Part shown: positions 45,966-54,869 of the stretch, one piece after another
Position numbering within the stretch: position 1 is the stretch's first letter
Layout: every line of letters starts with the position of its first letter
Assembly: GCA_030753015.1 (NCBI GenBank)
Contig: JASMDC010000003.1
Span: forward strand, 90,780-154,779
DNA from: Candidatus Undinarchaeales archaeon
GTDB taxonomy: Archaea > SpSt-1190 > JASMDC01
DNA: 64,000 nucleotides
Direction: 5' to 3'
Notes under the pieces: generated by a model
What the model saw: the letters and a program-made list of their open reading frames with translations, nothing else
The model's database searches: none
Told to the model about the DNA's origin: nothing
Made by a program: the position numbers and the translations under genes

Positions 45966-47270
45966 ATGGTGTACGACCTGGCCCCGGCACGTGATCTTCT
46001 TCTGGACCTACTTGGACGTGCCCTCAAAGAAGCGGACCCCGCAGCAGCTGTACGCGCGTCCCTTAAGCTCGATGACAATGTCCTTGAGGCCGTCGGGGAG
46101 CATATCCCGCTCGAAACCGACGGGAACGTGTTCGTTATCGCTTTCGGTAAAGCGGCTCCTGCCATGGCGGAAGCTGCTGATGAAATCCTGGGTGATAGGC
46201 TCGCCGGGGGTGTGGTAATAGCGCCGCCCGGTCTTTCTCTGACATCCGATCGACTTGAGTTCATTGTAGGCGGCCACCCCGTGCCCGACCAGGGTAGCGT
46301 CCAAGGGGCTAAGACCGCCATCGCTGTTGCCGAAGCGGCCTGCGAAGGAGATATAGTACTTGTCCTTGTCTCCGGCGGCGGTTCTGCGCTCCTCGCTGCA
46401 CCGGCCGGTATTTCATTGGCAGAGATGCGAACGCTCACACAAGCGCTCCTGGTGAGTGGGGCACCCATATCAGATCTGAACGCGGTACGCAAACATCTCT
46501 CACGGGTGAAAGGTGGGCGGCTAGCAGTTGCCTGCCATCCTGCCCGGACCGTGGCCCTCCTGGTTTCCGACGTGGTGGGGGACGATATGTCGGTCATCGC
46601 GTCCGGTCCCACGGTACCCGATCCGACCACCTGCGCAGACGCCAAGGCGGCACTAATGCGGGCTGATATCAATGCATCATCCACGGTCAAAGATGCATTG
46701 AAGGTCAACGAATCACCCAAGCCTGGGGATCCGCGCTTTGCGAACGTCACCACCCGCCTCATTTTGGGTAATGAGGGGGCTCTGAAAGCGTGCTGTCAAC
46801 TCGCACGAGAAATGGGTGTGAATTCAATCCTAATCTCTGGCGAGCTCGAGGGGGAGAGCCGGGACGTGGGTCGAGCACATGCGGCCCTTGCCCGCTCGGT
46901 GCTCGATGTAGGTGTGCCTGTGGAGCGGCCCGCCCTCCTTGTGTCCGGAGGTGAGACCACGGTGACCGTTCGCGGCGGCGGGAACGGCGGCCCTAACCAG
47001 GAGTTCGCACTTGCCTGTGTGCGACCCTTGGATACTCTTCCCGTTGTCGCACTGGCAGTGGACTCCGATGGCCATGACGGTCCGACCGACGCTGCAGGGG
47101 CGGTAGTGGACGGGACATCCCTCCACCGCGCTCAGGCAGTAGGGCTCGATCCCGATTCTTTTCTTGAGCGGAACAATGCCTATGCATTCTTCGAACAAAT
47201 AGGGGATCTTATACGCATGGGACGAACCGGAACTAACGTAAATGATGTACGGCTTTGTTACATTCCTTGA
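45966..47270 (+). CDS. gck: Glycerate 2-kinase, GckA/MOFRL type
   Basis: Phosphorylates glycerate, feeding 2-phosphoglycerate to glycolysis. N-terminal domain motifs: VFVIAFGKAAPAMAEAA, GHPVPDQGSV, LVLVSGGGSALL; the C-terminal MOFRL domain carries SGGETTVTVRG, GGPNQEFAL and VDSDGHDGPTDAAG. About 434 residues. ATG 45966 is preferred; ATG 45924 would overlap metK by 14 bases. The product links to the permuted phosphoglycerate mutase through 2-phosphoglycerate. Confidence 0.85.
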   Translation: MVYDLAPARDLLLDLLGRALKEADPAAAVRASLKLDDNVLEAVGEHIPLETDGNVFVIAFGKAAPAMAEAADEILGDRLAGGVVIAPPGLSLTSDRLEFIVGGHPVPDQGSVQGAKTAIAVAEAACEGDIVLVLVSGGGSALLAAPAGISLAEMRTLTQALLVSGAPISDLNAVRKHLSRVKGGRLAVACHPARTVALLVSDVVGDDMSVIASGPTVPDPTTCADAKAALMRADINASSTVKDALKVNESPKPGDPRFANVTTRLILGNEGALKACCQLAREMGVNSILISGELEGESRDVGRAHAALARSVLDVGVPVERPALLVSGGETTVTVRGGGNGGPNQEFALACVRPLDTLPVVALAVDSDGHDGPTDAAGAVVDGTSLHRAQAVGLDPDSFLERNNAYAFFEQIGDLIRMGRTGTNVNDVRLCYIP

Positions 47271-47346
47271 GCATGCTATTCGACCTCGTCCGGGCGAAGG
47301 TTGCCACGAAGCGCAAAAGGAAGACTGCATGAGTCGCAATATATTC

Positions 47347-48744
47347 CTAGAACGCCTCGAGAAAGGCGGTGTACTCTCGCACCGTCGCGTAGAGATCGTC
47401 CGCGTGGACAACCTCTGCCTCGGCAGAGTGCATGGACCAGATGGCAGGTCCCGAGTCAATAACGGAAGCACCCTTCTGGGCGATGAACTTGGCGATCGTG
47501 CCGCCGCCACCGCCGTCGACCTGGGCGTAGAGCGTGGGCTGGTAGGCGATGCCCTCGCGTTCGTTCATGTCCTGAAGGCGCTCTGATAGCTCGATAGGCG
47601 ATTCGGAGGCGCCATACTTCCCGCCCCGTCCCGTGTAGGGGGCGATGGTGACGCCCTTGCCCGCGTGGGCTCCGTTGGCCTTGTCGTAGTTCTCGGGGAA
47701 TATGGGATTGTAAGCGGCCTTCACGTCGGCAGAGATGCCGGCCGATGCCATGACGACCTCCCGCTTGAAGGCGTCGGGATCCTGGATGTAGGGAACCTCC
47801 TGCCGCGCAGCAGCGAAACCCTTCTCGTCGATGGCCTCCCTGGCCTTGGCCCCTCCGACCACTCCTGAGACCTTGTCGATCACATAGTCAAAGAACGCGC
47901 CCTGTGCGCCGGTCTTGCCGTTGGAGCCGATCTCCTCCTTATCGAAGGCGAACGCGATGGCCGTGCGGCCAGGTGTGCCGATATCGGTTATGGCCTTGGT
48001 GGCCGCGTACGAGCAGATGGTGTCATCGTGCTGGCCCACGAGGGTATCCCCGACACGGTAGGGTTCGGCACGAGGGACGATGGTGAGGGACGCGTTGAGA
48101 AGGTCCTTCCCGGAGATCTCGGTCCCGGCGCTCTCGGAGAGTGCAGCGTAGAAGTCGTCCTTTGTGAAGTATCCGGTGAACACGTCGAGCTTCTCGCCGG
48201 GGAAAGCGTCACCCACCTTCTGGTCGGACTGCTTGTCGAGGTGGGGGAGCTTCTCGGGCACAGTGGCCAGATCGAGCTGGACCTGGTAGGTCTTCCCGTC
48301 CTTGGCGATCTCTCCTCGGAGTTCAAGGGGGCGGGCGAACCACTGGTGCTTCTTGATGCCCCCGTAGTACTGGGTGTCGATGAAGACACCGTCACCCGAG
48401 TCGAACACACCCTCAGCAGCCCGCTTGACATGGAGCTCTGGAGTGTCGAGGTGGGCGAACAGCATGTTGACGCCCTCGGAAAGTTCTTTCGAACCGATGA
48501 CGATACCGGCCACATCGCGGTAGTCCTCTGAGGCAACGTAGACCTTGCGGCCTGCGAGCTCCTCGGTGGACACTCCCGCAGAAATTTCCTTCTCGAGCTC
48601 TTCCACAGGGATAAATCCGGCGGACTCAAGTCGCCGGACCATCTCACGGCCGGTATCGGGAGCGGTGCGTGACGCCTTCTGGAACTCCAGGTAATCCTGG
48701 GCGATGGCATCCCGTTCCGTATTCCCGTTACTGGTCGCGTTCAG
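47347..48744 (-). CDS. M18-family aminopeptidase, copy 1 (likely CTG start)
   Basis: A zinc aminopeptidase. AHLDTPELHVK supplies the first metal ligands, then GQHDDTICS, DKEEIGSNGKTGAQGAF with the Glu pair, and SMHSAEAEVVH near the end. It is closely similar to the next gene along its length. The first ATG (48642) would cut off about 34 residues that align with that paralogue (DYLEFQK). The frame is open upstream to the paralogue's stop, and AGGAGGG lies six bases before a CTG at 48744, so CTG is the likely start, giving 465 residues. TET-type archaeal enzymes of this class trim peptides. Confidence 0.8.
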   Translation of the reverse strand: MNATSNGNTERDAIAQDYLEFQKASRTAPDTGREMVRRLESAGFIPVEELEKEISAGVSTEELAGRKVYVASEDYRDVAGIVIGSKELSEGVNMLFAHLDTPELHVKRAAEGVFDSGDGVFIDTQYYGGIKKHQWFARPLELRGEIAKDGKTYQVQLDLATVPEKLPHLDKQSDQKVGDAFPGEKLDVFTGYFTKDDFYAALSESAGTEISGKDLLNASLTIVPRAEPYRVGDTLVGQHDDTICSYAATKAITDIGTPGRTAIAFAFDKEEIGSNGKTGAQGAFFDYVIDKVSGVVGGAKAREAIDEKGFAAARQEVPYIQDPDAFKREVVMASAGISADVKAAYNPIFPENYDKANGAHAGKGVTIAPYTGRGGKYGASESPIELSERLQDMNEREGIAYQPTLYAQVDGGGGGTIAKFIAQKGASVIDSGPAIWSMHSAEAEVVHADDLYATVREYTAFLEAF

Positions 48745-48759
48745 GTGTATCCCTCCTGT

Positions 48760-50184
48760 TCAGCTCTCGAGGTAGGCCTCGATCTCCTGCTCGCACGAGT
48801 AGAGGTCGACCACGTGGGCAATCTCCGATGCGGGGGAGTGCATGCTCCAGAGAGCAGGGCCTGTGTCGATAGTGTCAACTCCCTTCTGGGCGATGAACTT
48901 GGCGATCGTACCGCCGCCACCGCCATCCACCTTTCCGAGGAGACCCGGTTGGTAGGGGATGGAGTTGCGGGCGTTGATGGCACCGAGCTCCTCCGTAGCG
49001 CCGATCGGTGCCTCAGATGTGGAGTACTTGCCTCCCGAGCCCGTGTACGGGGTGACTGTAACGCCCTCACCGAGGTGGGCCGAGTTGCGCGGATCGAAGT
49101 TCTCGGGGAAGATCGGGTTGTAGGCGGCGTTGACGTCCGCTGAGAGCGCCTTGGAGGCGTAGAGCACCTCACGCTTGAACGCGCCGGCGTCCCTGAGGAA
49201 CTGCTCTTCCTTGTACACATCACCGAATTCCTTCGCCTTGAGCTTCTCGGTGACCTCGGCGCCTTTGACCACTCCCGTGACCTTGTCGACCACATAGTCG
49301 AAGAAGGCGCCTTGGCCCCCGGTCTTGCCGTTGGAGCCGATTTCCTCCTTGTCGAATCCGATGACGATTGCTGTGTGCTTTGGTGTCCCGATGCGGGTTA
49401 TGGCCTCGGTCTGTGTGTAGGAACAGATTGTATCGTCGTGCTGGCCGACGAGCGCTTCGCCCACACGGTAGGGATCGCCCCGGGGGACGACGGTGAGGTA
49501 CGAATTGACCAGGTCTTCCTTTGTGATCTCGATGCCCGCCTTATCGGACACGGCCGCGAGGAAGTCAGCCTCCTTGAAGTAGCCGGTGAACACGTCGAGC
49601 TTCTCTCCTGGGAAGGCGTCGCCCACCTTCTGACCGGACTGCTTGTCGAGGTGGGGGAGCTTCTCTGGTACCGTGGCAAGGTCGATGGTGAAGTGGTGGA
49701 GCTTGCCATCCTTGGACACCTCTCCTCGGAGCTCGAGGGGGCGGGCGAACCACTGGTGCTTTTTGATCCCACCGTAGTACTGTGTGTCGAGGAACACGCC
49801 GTCGCCGTCGGTGTCGAAGATACCGCCTTCGGCACGCTTGACGTGGAGCTCGGGTTTGTCCATGTGCGCGTACGCTAAGTTCATTCCCTGCTCCAGGCCT
49901 TCTTCTCCGATGACGATGCCTGCGACGTTCCGGAAGTCCTCCGAGGCGATGTAGACCTTCTGGCCCACGAGCTCCTCGTACGAAGCGCCCTCCTTGACCT
50001 CCTCTCCCAGATCCTCGATGGACCGGAATCCGGCGGCCTCTAGACGGCGGACGGTCTCCCTTCCAGTCTCCCAGACGGTCTTTGATTCCTTCTGGAAATC
50101 GAGATAGTCGTTGACCATCTCGTCCATTTCACCTCGCTGGGCATCTGTGAGCTTGTCGATCGCGCGGGTCTTTTCTTCGGCCAT
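48760..50184 (-). CDS. M18-family aminopeptidase, copy 2
   Basis: A 474-residue zinc aminopeptidase and tandem duplicate of the downstream gene. Metal ligands: AHMDKPELHVK (H107, D109), DKEEIGSNGKTGGQGAFFD, and a C-terminal SMHSPASEIAH. Also VGQHDDTICS and DGGGGGTIAKFIAQKG, shared almost word for word with copy 1. The start is well supported by AGGTGATAACTC before the ATG and a TATA box near 50241. The downstream copy starts 15 bases after its stop. Confidence 0.9.
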   Translation of the reverse strand: MAEEKTRAIDKLTDAQRGEMDEMVNDYLDFQKESKTVWETGRETVRRLEAAGFRSIEDLGEEVKEGASYEELVGQKVYIASEDFRNVAGIVIGEEGLEQGMNLAYAHMDKPELHVKRAEGGIFDTDGDGVFLDTQYYGGIKKHQWFARPLELRGEVSKDGKLHHFTIDLATVPEKLPHLDKQSGQKVGDAFPGEKLDVFTGYFKEADFLAAVSDKAGIEITKEDLVNSYLTVVPRGDPYRVGEALVGQHDDTICSYTQTEAITRIGTPKHTAIVIGFDKEEIGSNGKTGGQGAFFDYVVDKVTGVVKGAEVTEKLKAKEFGDVYKEEQFLRDAGAFKREVLYASKALSADVNAAYNPIFPENFDPRNSAHLGEGVTVTPYTGSGGKYSTSEAPIGATEELGAINARNSIPYQPGLLGKVDGGGGGTIAKFIAQKGVDTIDTGPALWSMHSPASEIAHVVDLYSCEQEIEAYLES

Positions 50185-50237
50185 GAGTTATCACCTATGA
50201 GTAGTAACGTTCTACTTGCATACTTATAGTGTTAAAG

Positions 50238-50250
50238 TCATATATAAATG
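50238..50250 (-). promoter_or_regulatory. TATA box for the aminopeptidase pair
   Basis: On the minus strand CATTTATATATG lies about 55-65 bases before the ATG at 50184, followed by a short leader ending in a strong ribosome-binding site. Confidence 0.55.
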
Positions 50251-50356
50251 TTTCTCCCGGGCAGGGGTGAATAGCGTCGATCGCTCGCATTCGGCAGGTA
50301 TTTCCTGGGAAAAGTAGATGGTTCAGAGCACTCCGGGACACTTGCAGAGATGCGAG

Positions 50357-50383
50357 TGCCACCCCCAGGAGCTGGGTGTGGCA
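50357..50383. other. Strong stem-loop in the intergenic region
   Basis: TGCCACCCCCAG and CTGGGTGTGGCA pair over 11 of 12 positions around a GAG loop. It lies between the aminopeptidase promoter and the end of the gene at 50438. On the minus strand, T-rich sequence precedes it. It may be a termination or RNA-processing structure. Nothing else is recognised between 50251 and 50437. Confidence 0.5.
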
Positions 50384-50437
50384 GGTAGGTGGGGTTGGGG
50401 TAAAAAGGAAAGAAGGGGGGAAAGGGGTACAGGGGAT

Positions 50438-50749
50438 TTAAAAAGCCTTCTTTAGTGAGAAATAAATGTCGTCAAAGTAGCGCTTGTCGACGTTTATGAG
50501 CTCGTCCGAGCCGTCCTCGAGGAGCAACCGTAGCCTGCGGAAGTCCATGACTCCCTCGGATCCAATATCTATAATAGAGTCTCTGGGGAATGACTTCCAT
50601 TGGGCGCTGAGGCGCTCGACGTGCTTAATATGAAGTTCGTCCGGCGTGATTACACAGCAAGGATTCCTGCCGACCACCTTGGCATTATCAAGGCACATCA
50701 AGTCGGCGGGTGTGAACATCGGGGTGCCCTCCGCCTTTGTTATCATCAT
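50438..50749 (-). CDS. Small hypothetical protein, 103 residues
   Basis: A beta-rich N-terminus (AKVVGRNPCCVITPDELHIKH) and C-terminal DDIYFSLKKAF suggest a PH-like small domain, but I cannot name a family. A TATA box (TTTATATATG on this strand, about 50768-50777) lies about 25 bases before the ATG, implying a leaderless mRNA. Confidence 0.6.
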   Translation of the reverse strand: MMITKAEGTPMFTPADLMCLDNAKVVGRNPCCVITPDELHIKHVERLSAQWKSFPRDSIIDIGSEGVMDFRRLRLLLEDGSDELINVDKRYFDDIYFSLKKAF

Positions 50750-50920
50750 GGAGTGACAACACCAAGGCGCATATATAAAAGACCCTGAAACTTACGGTTT
50801 TTTCACAGCAATTATCAGGATATCACTTGCTTAGAATCAGGTATAACGCCTAATAAATGTTCCATACGGTTCCAAAAAGAAATTACACCCGAATTAAACC
50901 GCATTGACGAAAATATTTGC

Positions 50921-51205
50921 TTAATCCTGATCAGATTCGCCCTGCTCATGCCACTTGAAGCCCGTCGATGCGATAGGGTGTGGGGCGAGCCTCCGAGCGA
51001 GCGGCCAATGTGTGCTGGTGCGTGGCATGTAATCCTTGCAACCACAGGCAGGACAGGCTTTAGTAACACACTCGGGGTGGAATTGCTTCTCGCATGAAGG
51101 GCATGTAACATAGTCGCGTTCTATATCACCATTGCATGCAGCGCATACGCCAGCATCATCGACCACGGTAAATGCCGCCCTAGGATCCAATTGCGCTCTC
51201 GACAT
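50921..51205 (-). CDS. Small zinc-binding (RING/PHD-like) protein
   Basis: A 94-residue protein with a run of metal-binding pairs: CAAC, CPSC, H-x2-C and CPAC-x-C, arranged like a RING- or PHD-type cross-brace or double zinc ribbon. The N-terminus overlaps the stop of the preceding gene, so they are probably translated together. Function unknown. Confidence 0.65.
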   Translation of the reverse strand: MSRAQLDPRAAFTVVDDAGVCAACNGDIERDYVTCPSCEKQFHPECVTKACPACGCKDYMPRTSTHWPLARRLAPHPIASTGFKWHEQGESDQD

Positions 51206-52187
51206 CGCATCTGCCCTTGATCATAGCCTCCTCTTTTAGGGAGTGTCCTTCGTACGCGATGGACATGATCGCGCGATTGAAGAACGCACGTAGCTGCTTA
51301 CCATGGACAGGGATGATTGCGCCCATCTCGTTCGCAAGCTCAGAAATGTTAACATTCCCGAGCGGGACACCGACCTTCTCGAACACCCATAAGTAATTGT
51401 TGATGTAGGCCTCAACATCGATCATGCCGACGGCGATGACCTCTCCGCCTAACACGGCCTTGCGAGCATCAATTGAGATGCCCCACTTACCAAGGTCGTC
51501 TATTTTGATGTCATCTCGTGGATTAATGAGTGGATCGAGGAGGTTGTACAGGAAAGGTTTCCCTCGGATCTTCTCTCGCATGAGAGATGCGATTTGTTCG
51601 AGCGCCTCGTTGTTGGCTTTCTTATCGGCCTCTGCGGGGAATGCAGCAATAACAAGTCCCTCTTCCAAATTGCGAATCACAAGGTCATCGTCCTCGAGAG
51701 CACTCATAACGACCTCCTCCCAAGCATTGCGGGGGGAGAGGAGTTCGGGAGTGGCTGCAACGAGGATTTGGTGTTGCACACCATCGCCTTCACCGTGGTG
51801 CACGATTCGGGGGAGTGTGAGTTCAAAACGACGCTTTGTGCCCATGCTCTCTATTATATCAGCGGTCTCGTCATCGTTCGCCCCCTGAGCGACATAGACT
51901 GCCACGGGGAGTTCGGAAGCCTCGCCCTCTGAAGGGAAACCGACCAACAAGGCGTTCGCAGGAATCCCTTTAGGGGGGGAGGTTAATGGCTCGAAAGTAA
52001 CGGTGTAATCGTTAATGGTGCTCCCTGCATAGGAAATACCCCATAGTGTAGATACCTTCAGGCCGCTCTTCTCAAGTGAGCGGACAGACCGCTTCAGGTG
52101 ACCCTCGAGATCGGGGAGATACCTGAAGACGGGGAACGGGATGTTTGCTAGCCCGGGGGTAACTCCTTTGGGCTTCTTGTCGGCCAC
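51180..52187 (-). CDS. Uncharacterised 335-residue protein in the L35Ae operon
   Basis: Starts at GTG 52187, two bases after the L35Ae stop; a longer frame would run through the ribosomal gene. It reads VADKKPKGVTPG, then a mixed alpha/beta protein with no signal or membrane segment (FRYLPDLEGHLKRSVRSLEK; AYINNYLWVFEKVGVPLG). No catalytic motif stands out and I do not recognise the family. It sits between L35Ae and a small zinc protein. Confidence 0.65.
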   Translation of the reverse strand: MADKKPKGVTPGLANIPFPVFRYLPDLEGHLKRSVRSLEKSGLKVSTLWGISYAGSTINDYTVTFEPLTSPPKGIPANALLVGFPSEGEASELPVAVYVAQGANDDETADIIESMGTKRRFELTLPRIVHHGEGDGVQHQILVAATPELLSPRNAWEEVVMSALEDDDLVIRNLEEGLVIAAFPAEADKKANNEALEQIASLMREKIRGKPFLYNLLDPLINPRDDIKIDDLGKWGISIDARKAVLGGEVIAVGMIDVEAYINNYLWVFEKVGVPLGNVNISELANEMGAIIPVHGKQLRAFFNRAIMSIAYEGHSLKEEAMIKGRCDVESAIGS

Positions 52188-52188
52188 C

Positions 52189-52449
52189 CTATTCGCCGAT
52201 CTCGACGTTGGTACTGATGGCCTGGCCAGGCAGTCCCTTGTCGAACCGTGCCCTAAGTGCCCCCTTGGTCCCGTGTGTGTGGGTGAGGGTGCCGACGATG
52301 GTCTTGCCACCAGTGCTGGTCCAAGTGACCTTCTTACCTATGAAATCCTTGGCCTTATCCTTGGAGTCGATGCCCTTGACCTTCACGATGAACTGGTTGT
52401 TTTGTTGGGTGTGTCGTCCCATGCGGTAGTTCGCGATAGTTCCCTTCAT
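52189..52449 (-). CDS. rpl35ae: Ribosomal protein L35Ae (eL33)
   Basis: An 86-residue ribosomal large-subunit protein found only in archaea and eukaryotes: GTIANYRMGRHTQQNNQFIV, then DKAKDFIGKKVTW and TLTHTHGTKGALRARFDKGL. It overlaps the end of the nucleotidyltransferase gene by four bases. It is one of the clearest signs that the host is an archaeon. Confidence 0.93.
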   Translation of the reverse strand: MKGTIANYRMGRHTQQNNQFIVKVKGIDSKDKAKDFIGKKVTWTSTGGKTIVGTLTHTHGTKGALRARFDKGLPGQAISTNVEIGE

Positions 52450-53669
52450 TTTCTTGCCCCCTTGACGAACTGTGGGGTGAGGTCCACTACGGCCCGGGAG
52501 GGGAACTCCACTCCAACACGGATGATGCTGGTGCGGTGCTCCTTCTCTAAGGCGTTCAAGATGATCTGCACGAGGCCCTGGCCGATGACGGGTACGTGGT
52601 TGGAATTCTCGATGGTCTTGAAGAGAAGGCTGGGTTCGCTCTCCTTGAACTTACCCACCTCTAGCTTATCGTTCACCGAGGCCACCCACACGTGCTTGAG
52701 GTTCTTCTCAAGGTAGATGGCGATATAGACCTCTTTCTCGAACACCCAAGCATAGCCACGCTTCTTGCCGCCCTCGTAGAGCCAGAACACCTTGGCCGTG
52801 TTCTTCAGCTTGTCCTTGAGCTGACGTGCGCGTTCGCCCTTTTTGAGGAATGTGTCGGAGATATCCTCCATCTTTTTGCAGAAGTCCTCCACTTCCCGTT
52901 GGAACTGACCGATGTCATCGGGTGTGATCTTGGAGGCGGTCTCGTGCTCAATTTCCTTGTGGATAAGGAAAATCTTGTTGTATGTCTCGATATACTTGGC
53001 GTCGATGAGCCCCGGTTTGAGGAGGTGTTCCTCGATAGCATCCCCGATCTCCTTGGGGCGTGCAGGGGGCATATCAAGGGCCATGAGCGCTCCGTTGGCG
53101 GACCACGAAGCGGCCCGGAAAAGCCTCTCGGCGCTCCACTCCATGTATTTATCGACACGCTTGAGGTATGATTTGGACCCGTCCATCTGCTTCCACACCG
53201 CTTCGCGTGTGGGTCGGATGGCCCCTGAGAGCAGGAGCTTCTTGATGGGTTTGAAGAATCCGGAGTCGTACACGGGTACCCCCTCGCGTACGAAGTTGAA
53301 GAAAATTGCGTCTCCGTGGCGGATGTAGTCCCAGAACTCTGTTACGAGATGGAGCTGGATATGGAGCTTCTTATCCATCTGTGCAGCGATCTCGGAGAGC
53401 TTTCTATGGAGCTTCTCACGGATTTCCTGGGGCATTCCACCGCGCTCGACGGTATCATCGACGATGACAAGGACGTCGATGTCGCTCGTTGACTTGAAGT
53501 CACCACGGGCAAAAGAGCCGAACACGATGACAGCGCGGGTATACTGGCCGAATTTCTCTCGCACGATGCCGGTGAACCGCTTCACTACCTCAATTCGCTT
53601 CTTGACGGCGAGTTTCTTGAGGTTCTTGCGCGGTGTTACTGACCGCTTGGGCTCTTCCTTCTCTGCCAT
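52446..53669 (-). CDS. MNT-type nucleotidyltransferase domain protein
   Basis: A 407-residue protein. The N-terminal nucleotidyltransferase site reads VFGSFARGDFKSTSDIDVLV (about residues 49-68), with the G-S and D-x-D metal ligands present. A helical HEPN-like middle and a C-terminal beta region follow. The next gene is L35Ae, overlapping by four bases. The target is unknown; with a ribosomal neighbour, tRNA or another RNA is a guess only. A TATA-like TTTAAAAAAC on this strand lies about 35 bases upstream. Confidence 0.8.
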   Translation of the reverse strand: MAEKEEPKRSVTPRKNLKKLAVKKRIEVVKRFTGIVREKFGQYTRAVIVFGSFARGDFKSTSDIDVLVIVDDTVERGGMPQEIREKLHRKLSEIAAQMDKKLHIQLHLVTEFWDYIRHGDAIFFNFVREGVPVYDSGFFKPIKKLLLSGAIRPTREAVWKQMDGSKSYLKRVDKYMEWSAERLFRAASWSANGALMALDMPPARPKEIGDAIEEHLLKPGLIDAKYIETYNKIFLIHKEIEHETASKITPDDIGQFQREVEDFCKKMEDISDTFLKKGERARQLKDKLKNTAKVFWLYEGGKKRGYAWVFEKEVYIAIYLEKNLKHVWVASVNDKLEVGKFKESEPSLLFKTIENSNHVPVIGQGLVQIILNALEKEHRTSIIRVGVEFPSRAVVDLTPQFVKGARK

Positions 53670-53836
53670 GGCGCTCCTCGGGTGCTAGAGCGTGTAGTTT
53701 TTTAAAGTATCCGGCTCGGTGGCGCTCGCCGTATGCGTGTTCGGGACCCAACCCGTTTTAAAGATTACACGCCTTCCCATCCTCACCTAACGAGCGGCAA
53801 AATCTGTGCCGGCAGACGTGAAAGGAGGATGCGAGT

Positions 53837-54316
53837 ATGTCCATGAAAAAGCATGAGTTCGACAGGAAGCGGACCAAGTGGTTGCGTGAGAAACAGATCC
53901 TTATGGAGAGGGTCGTTCGCTTCCTTCGGGAGAATGCCGAGACCGTATACTCCGGTGAGGAGCTTGAGAAGAAGTTCGGTAAGTTCCTTAAGTTCGAATA
54001 TGGGGTTCTGCTAAGGGATGCGAAAGTGGAGATGATGGAGGGCATGCCGTACTTCTACAGCCCTCTGCCCGATCTCAATCCTCGTCTTACTGTGGGGACG
54101 TGGGTTGAGCATGACTACTGCACATATGAGCATGGCTCGGACCGGTGTACCGTCTTGGGAAAGAGTGGCGTAATCAGCCGCATTGTGGAACCTGACCTCG
54201 ACGCCGACGTGTTCGAACACCGGTACGAGGTGGACTTTGACAATACCATCCTCACACTCAAGAGCAACAACCTTCGTATCATGACCGAGTCCGAACGAGA
54301 GGGTGGGCCCCGATAG
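53837..54316 (+). CDS. Uncharacterised 159-residue protein
   Basis: A basic helical N-terminus (DRKRTKWLREKQILMERVVRF) followed by a winged-helix-like segment (YSGEELEKKFGKFL) and a beta-rich C-terminal half (KSGVISRIVEPDLDADVFEH). GGAGG lies ten bases before the ATG. No signal peptide. Function unknown; its place upstream of the BMC locus does not itself indicate a link. Confidence 0.65.
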   Translation: MSMKKHEFDRKRTKWLREKQILMERVVRFLRENAETVYSGEELEKKFGKFLKFEYGVLLRDAKVEMMEGMPYFYSPLPDLNPRLTVGTWVEHDYCTYEHGSDRCTVLGKSGVISRIVEPDLDADVFEHRYEVDFDNTILTLKSNNLRIMTESEREGGPR

Positions 54317-54360
54317 CCATCCTTGCAATCCCTGCACGAGGGGCGGACAGGGCTGCGCTT

Positions 54361-54792
54361 GTGGCCTCGGACCTCGGTTCGGCGCCCTACATCCTTATCA
54401 TAGACACGGAAACGATGAGCGTGGATGCTGTTCGTAACCGGCCTGAAAGGGATGGCCGGGATCCCGGCGAACGGGCAGCCGAACTAATCATAGCTCGGAA
54501 TGCGACGACTGTGCTCATGGGGGACGCGGATCCCCGGGCAGTAGCACTGCTCGAGTCGAGTGGCGCAGAGGTCCGACGAGGCCACAGTGGGACGGTGACG
54601 ACGGTGCTCGAGCGGCAGGTGCCACGTAGTACCATCAGCGTGGACGAGTGTTTCTGTCCGAATTGTAGCTACGCTCACCGGCGCACAGGGGCACGACCCT
54701 GTTTCCAACGCAAATGCCCACAGTGCGGCAGTGCTATGGACCGGCGATGGATTACACCCTATAAGTGGGGCGCGTTCAATCCGGGACAATAG
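54361..54792 (+). CDS. NifX/NifB-like (COG1433-type) domain with C-terminal zinc ribbon
   Basis: The protein resembles dinitrogenase iron-molybdenum cofactor-type domains: SAPYILIIDTETMSVDAV, then AAELIIARNATTVLMGDADP and a GHSGTVTTVLE segment. The C-terminal 45 residues carry CPNCSYAH and CPQCGSAM, a four-cysteine zinc ribbon. Upstream of GTG 54361 the frame continues with AILAIPARGADRAALVASDL, which matches the family's first strand but has no ATG/GTG/TTG; an ATA at 54313 after GAGGGTGGG may be the true start. Members of this fold bind metal clusters. It directly precedes the BMC promoter. Confidence 0.65.
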   Translation: MASDLGSAPYILIIDTETMSVDAVRNRPERDGRDPGERAAELIIARNATTVLMGDADPRAVALLESSGAEVRRGHSGTVTTVLERQVPRSTISVDECFCPNCSYAHRRTGARPCFQRKCPQCGSAMDRRWITPYKWGAFNPGQ

Positions 54793-54800
54793 CTAAAAGC

Positions 54801-54819
54801 GGAGGGCGCAGCGCCCTCC
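54801..54819. promoter_or_regulatory. 19-base palindrome before the BMC promoter
   Basis: GGAGGGCGC-A-GCGCCCTCC is a perfect inverted repeat ending four bases before the A/T-rich TATA candidate of the BMC operon. It could be an operator or the terminator of the NifX-like gene. Confidence 0.5.
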
Positions 54820-54821
54820 AT

Positions 54822-54833
54822 AGTATTAAATAG
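54822..54833 (+). promoter_or_regulatory. TATA box for the BMC operon
   Basis: AGTATTAAATAG lies about 40-48 bases before the ATG of the first shell gene, within otherwise GC-rich sequence. Confidence 0.5.
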
Positions 54834-54869
54834 CTTAGCGTCCTCGCCCTCTCCCGATAACGAGAGCGG

